DNA of 64,000 bases from assembly GCF_001039355.2 (NCBI RefSeq), contig NW_019775913.1, positions 330,020 to 394,019 on the forward strand. The letters run 5' to 3'. Under the pieces are notes generated by a model, which searched no databases, was not told where the DNA came from, and saw only the letters and a list, made by a program, of their open reading frames with translations. Numbering within the stretch: position 1 is the stretch's first letter; every line of letters starts with the position of its first letter. The DNA is from Lingula anatina (lineage: Eukaryota > Brachiopoda > Lingulata > Lingulida > Lingulidae). Position numbers and translations under genes: made by a program. Shown here one piece after another: positions 15,358-27,094 of the stretch.

Positions 15358-15498
15358 GGCAAAACTAAGGGCTGGGGTGAAAATATGTCTCTGAGGGCGA
15401 CGGTACAGCGACTGCGACTGGGATGACAGCGCAGGAGGTCAGTACATTTGCAGACTTTCTGCAGTATATTCGGGGTCTTTTCATTAAGAAAAAATGTT

Positions 15499-15586
15499 TC
15501 TCGCGAGCCGGATTTGAACCAGCGACCTAAGGATATCTCTTATCGTCCACTACAGTCCTCCGCTCTACCAACTGAGCTATCGCGAG
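15499..15586 (-). tRNA. tRNA-Tyr (GTA), intron-containing, copy 2
   Basis: Same 73-nt mature sequence as copy 1; 15-nt intron TGGACGATAAGAGAT, identical to that of copy 10 at 21746. Type-A 5' flank (to the right on this strand). Confidence 0.96.
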
Positions 15587-16256
15587 CTACGAACGTGTCA
15601 ATAATGTGCACAAGTCAGATTTCTGAAGACACGCCGTCCCTAATTTATAATTCCATATTCATGAAGTGTTATTAGGGTTTTACACGCATGGTTATCATTG
15701 CTGTCACTCCAGGTGTCGATGTTTTGATATTCTACAAGATCAGAGATTAAGCTTGAAGGCCGATTAATGTTCTCCCTGAAGCTTTGTCATTCATTTCCAC
15801 TTTTTTTTTACCAACGATTGAACCTTTTACTAAAACAAAAAGGTGGGGCACTTTATGTAAAACAATACTAAATAATATTGTTTTATATTGGATGACACTG
15901 TATAAGTAATAATTTCAAAGTTGTGACATGAAAATTATAAACATGATTTCAATATGACTTTTATTCAGTCTCGTGGAAATTTTTGATCGTAGAAAGTTTT
16001 CCAGGGATACTTTATACAATTGCGTTTCTGTCCACGTCATAGGCGACAATTAAAGCGAAAAAATGTTGATTTTCTCTTTAAATCTATTTTTTCGCCTATC
16101 AGTACCTGCTAGTAAAGTTTAAAACAACAAAACTAAGGTTCGGGGTGGTCAGTCGTCTAGGACGGCGACGGGACAACGACAGCGATAACGTGACCAGCTG
16201 GCGCAAGTGGTCAGTTTATTTACAACCTTGCATCTTTTTATTAAAGCAAAAGTTTT

Positions 16257-16344
16257 TCTCGCGAGCCGGATTTGAACCAGCGACCTAAGGATATCTCATA
16301 TTGTCCACTACAGTCCTCCGCTCTACCAACTGAGCTATCGCGAG
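16257..16344 (-). tRNA. tRNA-Tyr (GTA), intron-containing, copy 3
   Basis: Mature part identical to the others; intron TGGACAATATGAGAT. Spacer to copy 2 closely resembles the spacer to copy 4, so the unit (about 740-760 bp) is a tandem duplication. Confidence 0.96.
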
Positions 16345-16993
16345 CTACGAATCTAATAATAAGGTACATAAGTTACATTTCTGAAGAAAAGCCGTCCCCA
16401 ATTTATAATTCCATATTCATGAAGTATTATTGCGGTCTTACACGCAATGTTATCATTGCTGTCGCTCTAGGTGCCGATGTTATAATATTCTACAAGACCA
16501 GAGACTAAGTTAGAAGGCCGATTAATGTTCTACCTGAACCTCCCTTCATTTATTTCTAGTTTTTTTATTACCAAAGATTTTACAAAGACAAAAAGCTGGG
16601 ACATTTAATGTAAAACAATACTATATCATTTTTTTATATTGGATGGCATTGTATTAGAAATAATTTCAAAGTTGTGACATGAAATTTTGAAACAAGATTT
16701 AATAACGTCGTTTATTCAGTCTCGTGGGAATTTATTTTGTTCATAGAAATATTTTCAGAGATACTTTATATAATTGCTTTTCTGTCCAAGTCAGGCGACA
16801 ACTGAAGCGAAAACATATTGATTTTTCTCTTTAAATCTATCTTCACGCTTATCAGTATCTGCTAGAAAAGCTGAAAACAAGGCAAAACTAAGTTCTGGGG
16901 TGAACTAACGTTTGGGACGGCGATAGCGACAACACGGCGCTGCTGGTCAGTATACTTGTAGATCCTTGCATCTTTTTATTAAAGGAAAAAAGT

Positions 16994-17081
16994 TCTCGCG
17001 AGCCGGATTTGAACCAGCGACCTAAGGATATCTTATACTGCCCACTACAGTCCTCCGCTCTACCAACTGAGCTATCGCGAG
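16994..17081 (-). tRNA. tRNA-Tyr (GTA), intron-containing, copy 4
   Basis: Mature part identical; intron TGGGCAGTATAAGAT, the only one with G at its fourth base. Type-A 5' flank. Confidence 0.96.
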
Positions 17082-17614
17082 TTATGAGTCTATTAAATCT
17101 GAGCAAGAGAGATGTTTCTGAAGCTGCGCCGTCCATTATTTATTTATTTTTCCATATTCATGAAGTGTTATTGCGGTCTTGCATGCACTGTTATCATTGT
17201 CGTCACTCTAGCTGTCGCTGTTAGGCATGTCCTACATGTACAAGACCAGTGTACGAGGTGGACAGTCTTATGCTCCCCCCCCCCCAAAAAAAAAAAAAAA
17301 TAATAAAAAATAAACAAATAATGCCATATTTGTTATGTCACACGTTGAGCATTTTTAACAGACATGTTAAAACAAAAACTTGAAGGCAATTTATGTGAAA
17401 TGGTATCATCTTATTTTATTCCATATTGGAGTACATGCAGTGTATGAGTAATTACTTCAAAGTTGTCCCATGAAAAGTTCAGACATTTTTTCAAAGATGT
17501 TAATTCAGCTAATTATATATACATTATATGTCATTATATATGCAAGATATATAAGATGCATATTATTAAAATTCATTGCGCTCATAGGATAAAAACTGGA
17601 AACGTTTTATTTCT

Positions 17615-17944
17615 GTCAACGCCAGACAAGACAATTTTACTTACCTACTTATCAAAATCTCCTAGCACAGTTAGAGTAAAACAAACGGCTAAAGATTTAC
17701 AACTTGAATGAGAATAGCAATTACTGACACGGAAAATTGCTATTCAGAAAAAAAATAGTGAGGTATTTGCCCCCCCCCCNGTCAACGCCAGACAAGACAA
17801 TTTTACTTACCTACTTATCAAAATCTCCTAGCACAGTTAGAGTAAAACAAACGGCTAAAGATTTACAACTTGAATGAGAATAGCAATTACTGACACGGAA
17901 AAATGCTATTCAGAAAAAAATAGTGAGGTATTTGCCCCCCCCCC
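17615..17944. repeat. Direct duplication across a single N (assembly scar)
   Basis: 17615-17779 and 17781-17944 are nearly identical (both from GTCAACGCCAGACAAGACA to a C-run). They differ only in homopolymer lengths and are joined by one N at 17780. This looks like two overlapping contig ends that were not merged. Confidence 0.85.
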
Positions 17945-18130
17945 TCCCCCCAAGCATCACTCGCTTATGACTGACGAGACTGAAAAGTAGCCACTGAATG
18001 GCTTTCAAATTGCCTGTAATGAGAGATAAGCCTTAACGACCTCATTGACAAAACATGAATATGTTTAACTGATGAAGGAGATAAAATGACTTAGGGACAG
18101 TTAACGGGCATAAAAAATGCATATTCGTAT

Positions 18131-18218
18131 CTCGCGATAGCTCAGTTGGTAGAGCGGAGGACTGTAGTGGACAGTACGGGATATCCTTAGGTCGCTGGTT
18201 CAAATCCGGCTCGCGAGA
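18131..18218 (+). tRNA. tRNA-Tyr (GTA), intron-containing, copy 5
   Basis: Mature part identical to the minus-strand copies; intron TGGACAGTACGGGAT at 18168-18182. Terminator TTTTT at +6. Its 5' flank is the rarer type B, shared only with copy 10. Confidence 0.96.
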
Positions 18219-19010
18219 AACTATTTTTGGTCCTCTCTGCTGTATTTGTCCATTCCCAATCACCATAAGTTTCACAGAATATTGGAATGAAAATTTATTT
18301 TATCAGCGTAACTCTGCCGCAAGCTGCTGATAGAATATAAATTTACACTGACCCTAGGAAGACAGGCTGCTGCACAACTGACTTTTATATGGTTGATGTA
18401 ATTATTCCAGCTCAAAATATGTTGTAGATTTGAAAAAAGAAAGAATTTTTGATAATAAACTTTTCAATACAAATCCAGATTCTGTTCACTGCCCATAGTT
18501 CTTGCGTATTTGATTGAATGCGCGCTGGACTTCTATAGCAACAGAATAGCAGCAGTTCTGGGAACTTTTTTCTTTGAAGTCAAGTTATACCGGTTCACTC
18601 TCCAAATGCGTTTAGAGCAGTACTATCTATAAATCCATTTTTGAGCTCTTTATTTCTAATTTCCAATTTCATGAATAAAATTCATGGTAATTTGACCTTG
18701 GCTACATTATGAGAGTGACTCAAAGATTAAACATTTAGAACTCAAATTCTGTTTATACAATGTAGATTGTAATTAGAAAGTTTTAGGACGTGGCATACCT
18801 TGAGAGAATATATATATATATATTTAATAGCCTGTCTATCATCGTATACCCTGTTCTCGTAAAGCGTGCTAAACTGCGACGGTTTAAAGTGACAACAATG
18901 ATGACCGTGCATGCAAGACCGTAGTGTAGCACTATGAATATGTAAAAATAAATTGTGGACTGCGCGTCATTAGAAACCATTCTTTTGCACATATAAACAG
19001 GCACTTACAC

Positions 19011-19098
19011 CTCGCGATAGCTCAGTTGGTAGAGCGGAGGACTGTAGTGGACAGTATGAGATATCCTTAGGTCGCTGGTTCAAATCCGGCTCGCGAGA
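19011..19098 (+). tRNA. tRNA-Tyr (GTA), intron-containing, copy 6
   Basis: Mature part identical; intron TGGACAGTATGAGAT. 3' flank TTATTTTGGTCCTCTCTGCTG matches that of copy 5; 5' flank is type A. Confidence 0.96.
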
Positions 19099-19923
19099 AT
19101 TATTTTGGTCCTCTCTGCTGTGTTCTTCCAATTTGTCCGTTCTCCACCACCCTGAGTTTCAGAGAATGTAACTTTTATTATCATCGTGACTCTGCCGCAT
19201 ACTTTGATAGAAATGATTTCGCACTGAGCCATCATAAACAGGGTACCTCTTAACTGATTTTATTTCGTTGATGTAATTCATTATTCTATCTCAAAAATGT
19301 TCTGGTGCATTTGAAGAAAAGGGATAAGTAGATAAATTAAATGTATTCTCTACAGAACCAGAGCATTTGGTAAAATGTCTTCACTAACTGCTCATAGACC
19401 CTGCGTCTACGTAAATTAAAGGTATTTGATTGAATGTGCTCTGGACTTTTATGGCAACAGAATAGCAGCAATAATTTTCCCAGGAATTTTTCCTTTAAAC
19501 TATAGCCAATATATACCGTTACGCTCTACAAATAATTTTAGGAGATTACTATCTATAAACCTGTTTTCGAACTCTTTATTTCTAAATTCTTATTTCACGA
19601 GTAACTTTCACGGTAACTAGTCCCCGTATCCATTATGAGAGTGATGCTAACTTTAAACATTTAAAACTGCAATCCGTTTTATAGATTGAAATTAGAAAGC
19701 TTTAGGATGTGGTATACCTTGAGAGAAAATATTACTATATATATAATAGCCTGTCTATCACCTTGTACCTTGTTCTCGCGTGCTAAACACCGACAGTTTA
19801 AAGTGACGACAGTGATAACAGTGCATGTAAGACCGCAATAACGCAACATGAATATGGAAAAATAAATTATGGACGGCGCAACTTCAGAAACAGTCCTCTT
19901 GCACAGATAAGGTGGACTCGTAT

Positions 19924-19942
19924 CTCGCGATAGCTCAGTTGG
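19924..19942 (+). pseudogene. Truncated tRNA-Tyr (copy 7)
   Basis: Only the first 19 bases (CTCGCGATAGCTCAGTTGG) remain, with an intact type-A 5' flank. The sequence then jumps to material that in copies 5 and 6 lies about 400 bp downstream of the tRNA (GGAAGTTTTCC.. against GGAACTTTTTTC..). No anticodon, intron or T-arm, so not functional. Confidence 0.9.
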
Positions 19943-20384
19943 AAGTTTTCCTTTATTGCAAGATATACCGATACTCTTTCCAAATACGTTGAAGACAGTA
20001 ATATCTATAAACCCGTTTTTTTGAGCTCTTTTATTTCTGATTTTTGTGATGACGAATGAAATTCAAGGTAATTTGTCCCCGTCATCATTACGAGAATGCC
20101 TCAAAGATTAAAGAAATAGAACTTATAAACCTGTTTATAGATTGAAATTAGAAATCTTTAGGACGTGGCATACCTTGAGAGAAAATCTATCTATCTATAT
20201 ATATATAATAGCCTGTCTATCACCTTGTACCTTGTTATAACGTGCTAAACAGCTACAGTTAAAGTGACAGCAATGAAAACAGTGCATGCAAGACCGCAAT
20301 AACACAACATGAATATGGAAAAATAAATTGTAGACGGTGCATCTTCAGAAACCATTCTTTTGCACATGAAAACTGTATTTATAC

Positions 20385-20472
20385 CTCGCGATAGCTCAGT
20401 TGGTAGAGCGGAGGACTGTAGTGGACATTATGAGATATCCTTAGGTCGCTGGTTCAAATCCGGCTCGCGAGA
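20385..20472 (+). tRNA. tRNA-Tyr (GTA), intron-containing, copy 8
   Basis: Mature part identical; intron TGGACATTATGAGAT. Terminator TTTT shortly after the 3' end; type-A 5' flank. Confidence 0.96.
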
Positions 20473-20973
20473 AGACTTTTGTTTACTTTCCAGTGGTCTT
20501 TGAAACTCGGAGTGTTTCGCCTCAAACATGGATAAAAATATCTTTGGTGCTTGGCCTTCCTGTTCGAAAACGTGTCGTATCTTTTGTAGACAACTATTAT
20601 TTGAAAAAAGATAAGCTGTCACCGAAATAATAGTATCTATTTATGTATTTTCAGTCGATTGCCTCTGATCTGTTTGTCAAAATGAAGTTTTTTTTACATT
20701 TAAGGCAGACAATTCGTATTATTTTTTACACGGCAAAATAATGAAATTTCTTGGAAATTTCAGCAGATCACACTTTTTCACCATATCCGAAAACGTTGGG
20801 ATTTATAATCCCGTTTTTGACCTCTACTAAACAGCGACAGCTAGAGTGACGGCAATGATGGCCGTGCGTGCAAGACCGCAATAACACTTTATGAATATGG
20901 AAAAAAAAAAAAAAAATTATGAAAGGTGCATCTTCAGAAAGCGTACCTGTGCAGAAAATATATACATTCGTAG

Positions 20974-21061
20974 CTCGCGATAGCTCAGTTGGTAGAGCGG
21001 AGGACTGTAGTGGACGGAATGAGATATCCTTAGGTCGCTGGTTCAAATCCGGCTCGCGAGA
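20974..21061 (+). tRNA. tRNA-Tyr (GTA), intron-containing, copy 9
   Basis: Mature part identical; intron TGGACGGAATGAGAT. T-run (7 T) just downstream; type-A 5' flank containing a poly(A) expansion. Confidence 0.96.
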
Positions 21062-21745
21062 AAACCTTTTTTTAAATTTGTTATTTGAACTTGATTTCAT
21101 CTTATAAGCAGACACTCGTGAGTGTCTAGTGGTATAGTGATCCCGTTGCCGTAGTGATCGTCCGACACAGTTGTTAAATCTATAACCGCCAGGGCATTTT
21201 TTTGTTTTGATTTCAATTTCCTAGGTTTTTTTTATAAAGCCAACAGAACAGTTTGAGTTTGAAGCCAACAGTTTGAGTTAAAAAAAATCAGCAATTCCTC
21301 CACCTCTTGCCCCACTGACTTGGACAGACATGCAGTATGCTTCGGCGTTATATTCTATGTGCAAAATAATTTTCATTACACATAAACATGGTAATTGTAA
21401 GCATATCTTAACCTTCATGTCACGGCTTCAAGAAGTTTACTGCCACTCAAAATAGAATGAAAATTTTGGTATTAATTTACATTAGGAGACTTTTAAAAAC
21501 ATTTTCAACAGACAGGATGTTTGCAAGTGTCATGCGTCAACTTTGGGGTTGGGTGCATTTGAGCAGGAACAAAGAATTACATCAATGACATCAACCCAGT
21601 CTGAAGGCATCGTGTATTTCTTGGCTTAGTGCGAAATCATCTCTACCAACAACACTAGCTGATAATAAAAGATTAATCCCATGAAGCCCAGAGTGATGGG
21701 GAACAGACAAATACGAATAATGTAGCAGAGAGGACCTAAAATGAT

Positions 21746-21833
21746 TCTCGCGAGCCGGATTTGAACCAGCGACCTAAGGATATCTCTTATCGTCCACTAC
21801 AGTCCTCCGCTCTACCAACTGAGCTATCGCGAG
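21746..21833 (-). tRNA. tRNA-Tyr (GTA), intron-containing, copy 10
   Basis: Mature part identical; intron TGGACGATAAGAGAT, the same as copy 2. Type-B 5' flank (rightward) matching copy 5: AACTGATGAAGGAGAT and GACTTAG on the minus strand. Confidence 0.96.
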
Positions 21834-24800
21834 CTACGAAGTCACTAATTTGATGCCCTGTCACTGTGCCTAAGTCGTATAATCTCCTTCATCAGTTTAA
21901 TATATATTCATGTATTTTCAATTAGGTCGTAAAAGGTTGCCTATCATTAGACACCATCTGAAAATAAATTAGTCATGATAAAGATCACTTTTTGCCTTGT
22001 AGATCACGAAAAACACCAGGTAGAATGTAAGGGGAGTAATTTTGCATGTATAGATGTCGGCGGTGGGGGGTGGGGGTGTGGGTAACAAAGATAAAAAATC
22101 GAAGAGCAGACTATAGGTAATAACCCATTATCGGCATCCTTATTACTTCCGCCACCAGAGGTTTTGCTTTCCTTGGTGGTGATTTGATTGTTTGTGGACA
22201 AGATATCTCATAAAAGTTGTTTGCAAATTTTTATGAAATTTTCTAAATATAGTGCAGGGAAAAAGGAATTACAGTTTCAACTGAATCAACCGGAATTTTG
22301 AAGGTTTTCTAAGGCATTGTATTGCCTTCTCCATGACGTATGTATGCTCTCCAGTTTTAACTTTAAAAATGAATTCTCTTTATTAAGGGTGAGTAACGCA
22401 CGTGGAAAGGAGGCGCAGGGGGACGGGTCTAAAAAATCCTCTCTGAGTCAAAATTATTTCCAAATCCCATACCATGTCTGAAGTAAGGTCAGCTAAAAGG
22501 GTAAAAATGTTCAAAATTTCAGAAAAAAAGAACCACCCCTTTGAAATTGCTGCCTACAGTTGGCCCAGACGTGGATAGTTTCCAGACTTGCTTGTTTCTA
22601 TTCCTTGCGGTTCACTGAATGGTTCACTATTCTAAAAACATCCTAGAACAAAGTTAGTGAATGATATATTTGTCATGTGTACTTTTAACACCTTGTGCAT
22701 GGTAATTAATATCACACATGAATGCGAGATATGCACCTTGCAATCACCTGTAGCTGAGTTAACATCCGTCATTCAGACCAGAAATAGATGTATTTAGTGT
22801 CATCAGGCGATTACATTACATAGGGACCTTATTGCCTGTAGTGGGTTTGAAGCAGAGTTACTGTCTAGCTCATGTATGCTTTCAACAATGCCAATTTTAG
22901 ACCTAGTCTGCCACGTGAAACCTTATCAGATGAAAGGATTCACGTTCTGTCTATCACTCATCATGCTTTCATATAGAAAGCGCTACTGGTAGATTACCAT
23001 CAGCGTGTCTATGAAAATATTCCTCTGCGTCATTTGTGCTGGTTCAGTCTTATCTTTCGACAATAGATAAGATATCTCAATTTGCTGTAATTATGGTAAT
23101 TGTTGAGACACAATAGACAGTGCATGTCATGTTGACCACAGGTAGAACAGAATTGTTACCCTTATCACTTTAGATTGTGTTGCGATAGAAATGACTTCTC
23201 TATCGCAATGTGAGGAAGCAATCATATTATATTCACCCTTTTTTAGACAAAAGAACGTCCTACAAGGCTCAATAAGTACAAAAAACGTGGATAGGAGAGC
23301 TAACAAGACTAAAAAGACAGGAAACTCGCTCTAGCTTGATGTCATTTGACAATGGCACATAAAATCTAATGGTATGCACAAATAACTCGTGTTTTTATTA
23401 ATGAGACCAAGGCTTCAAGTGCCTCGGGCTGGTTATTAACGTACCGGGCAATCCATCAGTAGCCGGAGAATCTACTCTGATGGCTGTAGTTCGCTGCGGA
23501 TACAGTAATTTGCTATAGGCGGTAACACAAGAATAGAAATATTCTATTAAAAACAGGAAACGAAGACTATATCCTTCTTATACATGTATATATACATACA
23601 CTGGGATAGAAAGAGGCTCAGCTTTGTCTCGTTCTGCTTATAAATATCGTTAGTTTCTCTCCGTGCATTTCTCTAACTCGAATCTTTCACAGAACACCGC
23701 ATTTAATTGTTTCAAACGTATATTCTCTTACATATATAAATTAATCAAAATGTCGCATCAATTTCTCTTTAAATGTTTTCATTTCTTTCATTTCCGTCTT
23801 ATTTTCTTAGATTTTTATTTCTTTTTTCAAATCCCATCTATTATCCCAAGCTGTCTAATTTAGTTTGAGTGATGGGTCGCCTTTAACAGTTGGTGTGACG
23901 ACTTTCATCATGTCCCGCACTTGCGACTCCACACGCCGGCAATATAAAACAAACTCTGTCCATTAACCTGTTGCTGTGATCTCCAAAGATGTTCATCTAG
24001 ATTCTAATCTTCTGTTCGTGTTCCTTCGTCCAAACAAAACTTTGTGTGTTTGGAATTTCTCTGAAGCTGACGCTGAAGTAAAGAATGAGAGGTCGAAATC
24101 TGGAATAGTCAGATTGTGGATCGGTATAAAAATCTAAAAAATGGATGTCCTCTTGGAGGCAAAATAAAAAAAAATCACCTCCCTAACCTGAGAGTAAGTT
24201 TAGGCCACAACATTCTAAGGGTTTTAAACCCAGGTGTTACTACTGAAACAAAATATCGCCGTGAACAAGATTATAATAATAACAAGATATAATGTCTAAT
24301 ATGTTTTTCTTAGAATTACCTTTTTTTTAGTATTATGCATGTACCATCTAACTTATGGTTACAAATAACTATTACTATTACATATTTGGGTTGGATTCCA
24401 CTGAGGATGACATGTCACCGTCAAAGGGTGGCAGTATCTCTGACAGTTGTCATAACTCAACTCAGGACCGGGCCTGTCTTGTCCTTAAATGGCGATATGT
24501 TTTCCACATTTTTGCACTCTGTCAGTTACTGAGGGTGCCCCATTAGACGCAAAATTTGAAGGTGACATGTTAACTGGATGACTGTCAAGATGTGAGAGCA
24601 CGACATTCAGATGTCGTCGACCAAAGTTTTTTTCATATTTTCCTGTTGAAACCCTCAACTCTATATTTTTATTATTTTTATGCTACCCTTTTGTCGCATA
24701 GTTGCCTGCGTGAATTCAGAAAATATTTGTGGAATTTCAAATAACAGACTTTTCTGGAAATTCATTTAATTCTTTGTTGCTCACTCCACTACGTGACGGC

Positions 24801-24927
24801 AGGAATGCGACTTAGTCGACATCGCGCGATCAGAGTTACTGCTTGTATTTATTATCTGAAATGAGCAAACAATTCAGTAATTATTTATGTAAACAGATAG
24901 AAAGACAGACATACAAACACAAAGACG

Positions 24928-24949
24928 AGCAGACAAACAGACAGACAGT

Positions 24950-24982
<33 letters not shown>
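24928..24982. repeat. (ACAG)n microsatellite
   Basis: Interrupted GACA/ACAG units. A shorter run of the same motif is at about 31524-31550. Confidence 0.9.
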
Positions 24983-25326
24983 GGATAAAGTCTCCCACCA
25001 AAGAGCATGAGAGGCGGGAATTGAGAAATTTGCTATGACAACAACGCAACAAAATTTTTTTCTCTTCCCCTACGGTTGCAGATTTTCAATTGAATATCGT
25101 GTGAAAATCACCCCATGACCCCCGTATGAACCGCCATCAAGAAAAAAAAGTAGTCGTAAAACCTGCGTGTTTACAAATTATTGTTTAAAACGGTGTAAGT
25201 CGTTAGGTGATATTTTTGTTGTGCGAAGGCGTGACGTTTTGTTACAGCGGTGACAGGTATTTATTTCAGTTAGGTATCTGATACCCCACATTGGCTCACA
25301 GAAGATCTGTCAGACCCTGACTCTAA

Positions 25327-25586
25327 GGGACCATTCCCAGACCCTATCGCGCTAACAGTGGATCGATCCATCTCCGGGCGGATTTTCGTTAAATTGCAAT
25401 CAACTTAAGCGGCTTAGATGTCTATCACGCCCACTGAAGCTGCTAGGGAGTAATTAAAAATTATCGTTTAGCAGCTTCAGTAGGCGTGCCAGACATCTAA
25501 GCCGCTTAAGCTGAAAGCAGTTTAGCCAGAAACCCCTCGGAGATGGATCGATCCTGTTAGGTCGATCTAGGTATGGGAACCCAGTC
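25327..25586. mobile_element. GATCGATC-rich MITE, copy 2 (long hairpin)
   Basis: 260 bp. Ends GGGACCATTCCCAGA and TATGGGAACCCAGTC; TAA on both sides. The interior is a near-perfect hairpin with arms of about 40 bp (AGCGGCTTAGATGTC..CACTGAAGCTGCTA against TAGCAGCTTCAGTAGGC..GACATCTAAGCCGCT). GGATCGATCC lies subterminally at both ends. Confidence 0.8.
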
Positions 25587-26436
25587 TAAAGTGTTACTCC
25601 CGGTCACAGTGGTTCACCCTGAGGGTTGGTGTTAGGTACCCTGCGTGTCAGAGGTCACTGAGAACTCACCTCTGTCACCAGCATGTCTCTGACATTGCTA
25701 GTATCAGCACTGGTGACCTTAGTTCGAATCTGGATATTGGTAATAATAGAAATATATAGATGATAGAGGCGAGTTTCTATTGACCCCTGACTCTCAGGGT
25801 AGGGTTAAAATATTTGATTGCCTGTTTAGCAACTCGACGTTGTGCCTGAGTTTCTTTTTCTCTTTTTTGTGCTGTCATAATTTGACAGATGAAGCGATAC
25901 GATATATTAATTAGATCCATCCTCTTACGTGTAAAAACACGAATTATGTTACCCCTGCTATAATCAATAACAGCCAGTCAATGATTCTTGTTCGCGAGTT
26001 CAAGTTACCACAGTTTGAATCAACAAGTATCAATGTTCTGTAGATATCTGATCGGTTCTTTTATTGATACTTTTTTAAAAAGATAAAAAGATGCTCCTCA
26101 TTTATCGTTCACCCCTGGGGCTGTTTTTTTATTGTTATTAAAACAGTTTTTGTTGTCACAGCAAGGAAAAAACCACAAGATGTCTTAATTATGAATCTAA
26201 TAGCTATAGTGTTGTTTGATCTGACAGGTTTTTGGATTTGGGCGAAACAGGATACGTCGCACTCTTTTTTTCATGATCATAGAGCTGCATCGTTATAAAA
26301 ATAGAGGCAGTTCTTTCACTGTCTTGTTTCCAGTAAGCAACATTCATAATCTATGGAAAGTTTTTGCGAACCAGGCACTGTCTTGTAACTACAGTGATAG
26401 AAGGTATCCACTAGACCGGTCCAATTCATCAACATT

Positions 26437-26443
26437 CGTGCGC

Positions 26444-26487
<44 letters not shown>

Positions 26488-26545
26488 ATTTCTCTCTCTC
26501 TCTCTCTCTCTGTATGTATGTGTGTAGAGAAAGAGAAAGAGAGAG
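26437..26545. repeat. Compound (CG)n(TG)n(CT)n(GA)n microsatellite
   Basis: Successive CG, TG, CT and AGAGAA/GA runs. The CG run is unusual for an animal genome with CpG depletion. Confidence 0.9.
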
Positions 26546-27094
26546 AGTTAAAATTCTCTGTCCTCTCCCCATGAAGTTATAACTGTATATATGGAAGTAG
26601 AATTTGACAGACAACCCAGCCTGTCATATCGAACGGTTTTATACCGAGTCTCTTTCGCCTTTTTTTCTTGCAGACCTGAAACTATAAATTGAATATATAT
26701 TCCATGTTCTTGGTAAATGGATACTATGATGTCTACCATTATGCGACCTCCGTTGTGTCTTGAAAACTTGAGATCATCGCTGTTATTGATCCGAGAATTC
26801 ACTTAGAGCGCGATGAAAGAGAAAAAAGCGCAGGTAGATGGAACAAAATGGAAAGCTTTTTAAAAATGACTGAAAAAAAAAATAGACTGGCTGTGGAAGT
26901 GGGTTAAAATATGTAAAGATATTGCGGGTACATACCCAAAAATGTTTAGCCAAAATAAAAGAACCTTTGTATACATTAACACTTAGATGATAACACGTAG
27001 ACGAAAGCAAAAGACAGTCAGCTATNGCAAAATAAAATTGTGAGACGAAATATTGAATTGTATTTATTAATAGGCAAATATTAAAAAAAAAAAA

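Larger units (their letters stand above)
15499..16993. repeat. Tandem tRNA-Tyr units, minus-strand group
   Basis: Two successive units (15499-16256 and 16257-16993) align over most of their length, not only in the tRNA. Shared spacer landmarks include TTATTCAGTCTCGTGG, TCAAAGTTGTGACATGAAA and TTGCATCTTTTTATTAAAG. Confidence 0.8.
18131..20384 (+). repeat. Tandem tRNA-Tyr units, plus-strand group
   Basis: Units starting at 18131, 19011 and 19924 share tRNA and spacer (landmarks TTAGGACGTGGCATACCTTG, TATAGCCTGTCTATCA). Lengths are 880, 913 and 461 bp, the last shortened by the deletion in copy 7. Confidence 0.8.
21834..27094. other. Gene-poor spacer
   Basis: No coding sequence supported. Contains an ACAG-type repeat (24928-24982), one GATCGATC-rich hairpin element (25327-25586) and a CG/TG/CT microsatellite near 26437-26545. 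Confidence 0.55.

Noticed and set aside
25625-25735. Possible SINE (GTGACCTTAGTTCGAATCTGG resembling a Pol III box B)
   Set aside because: No box A at the right distance and no A-rich or repeated tail; not supported.
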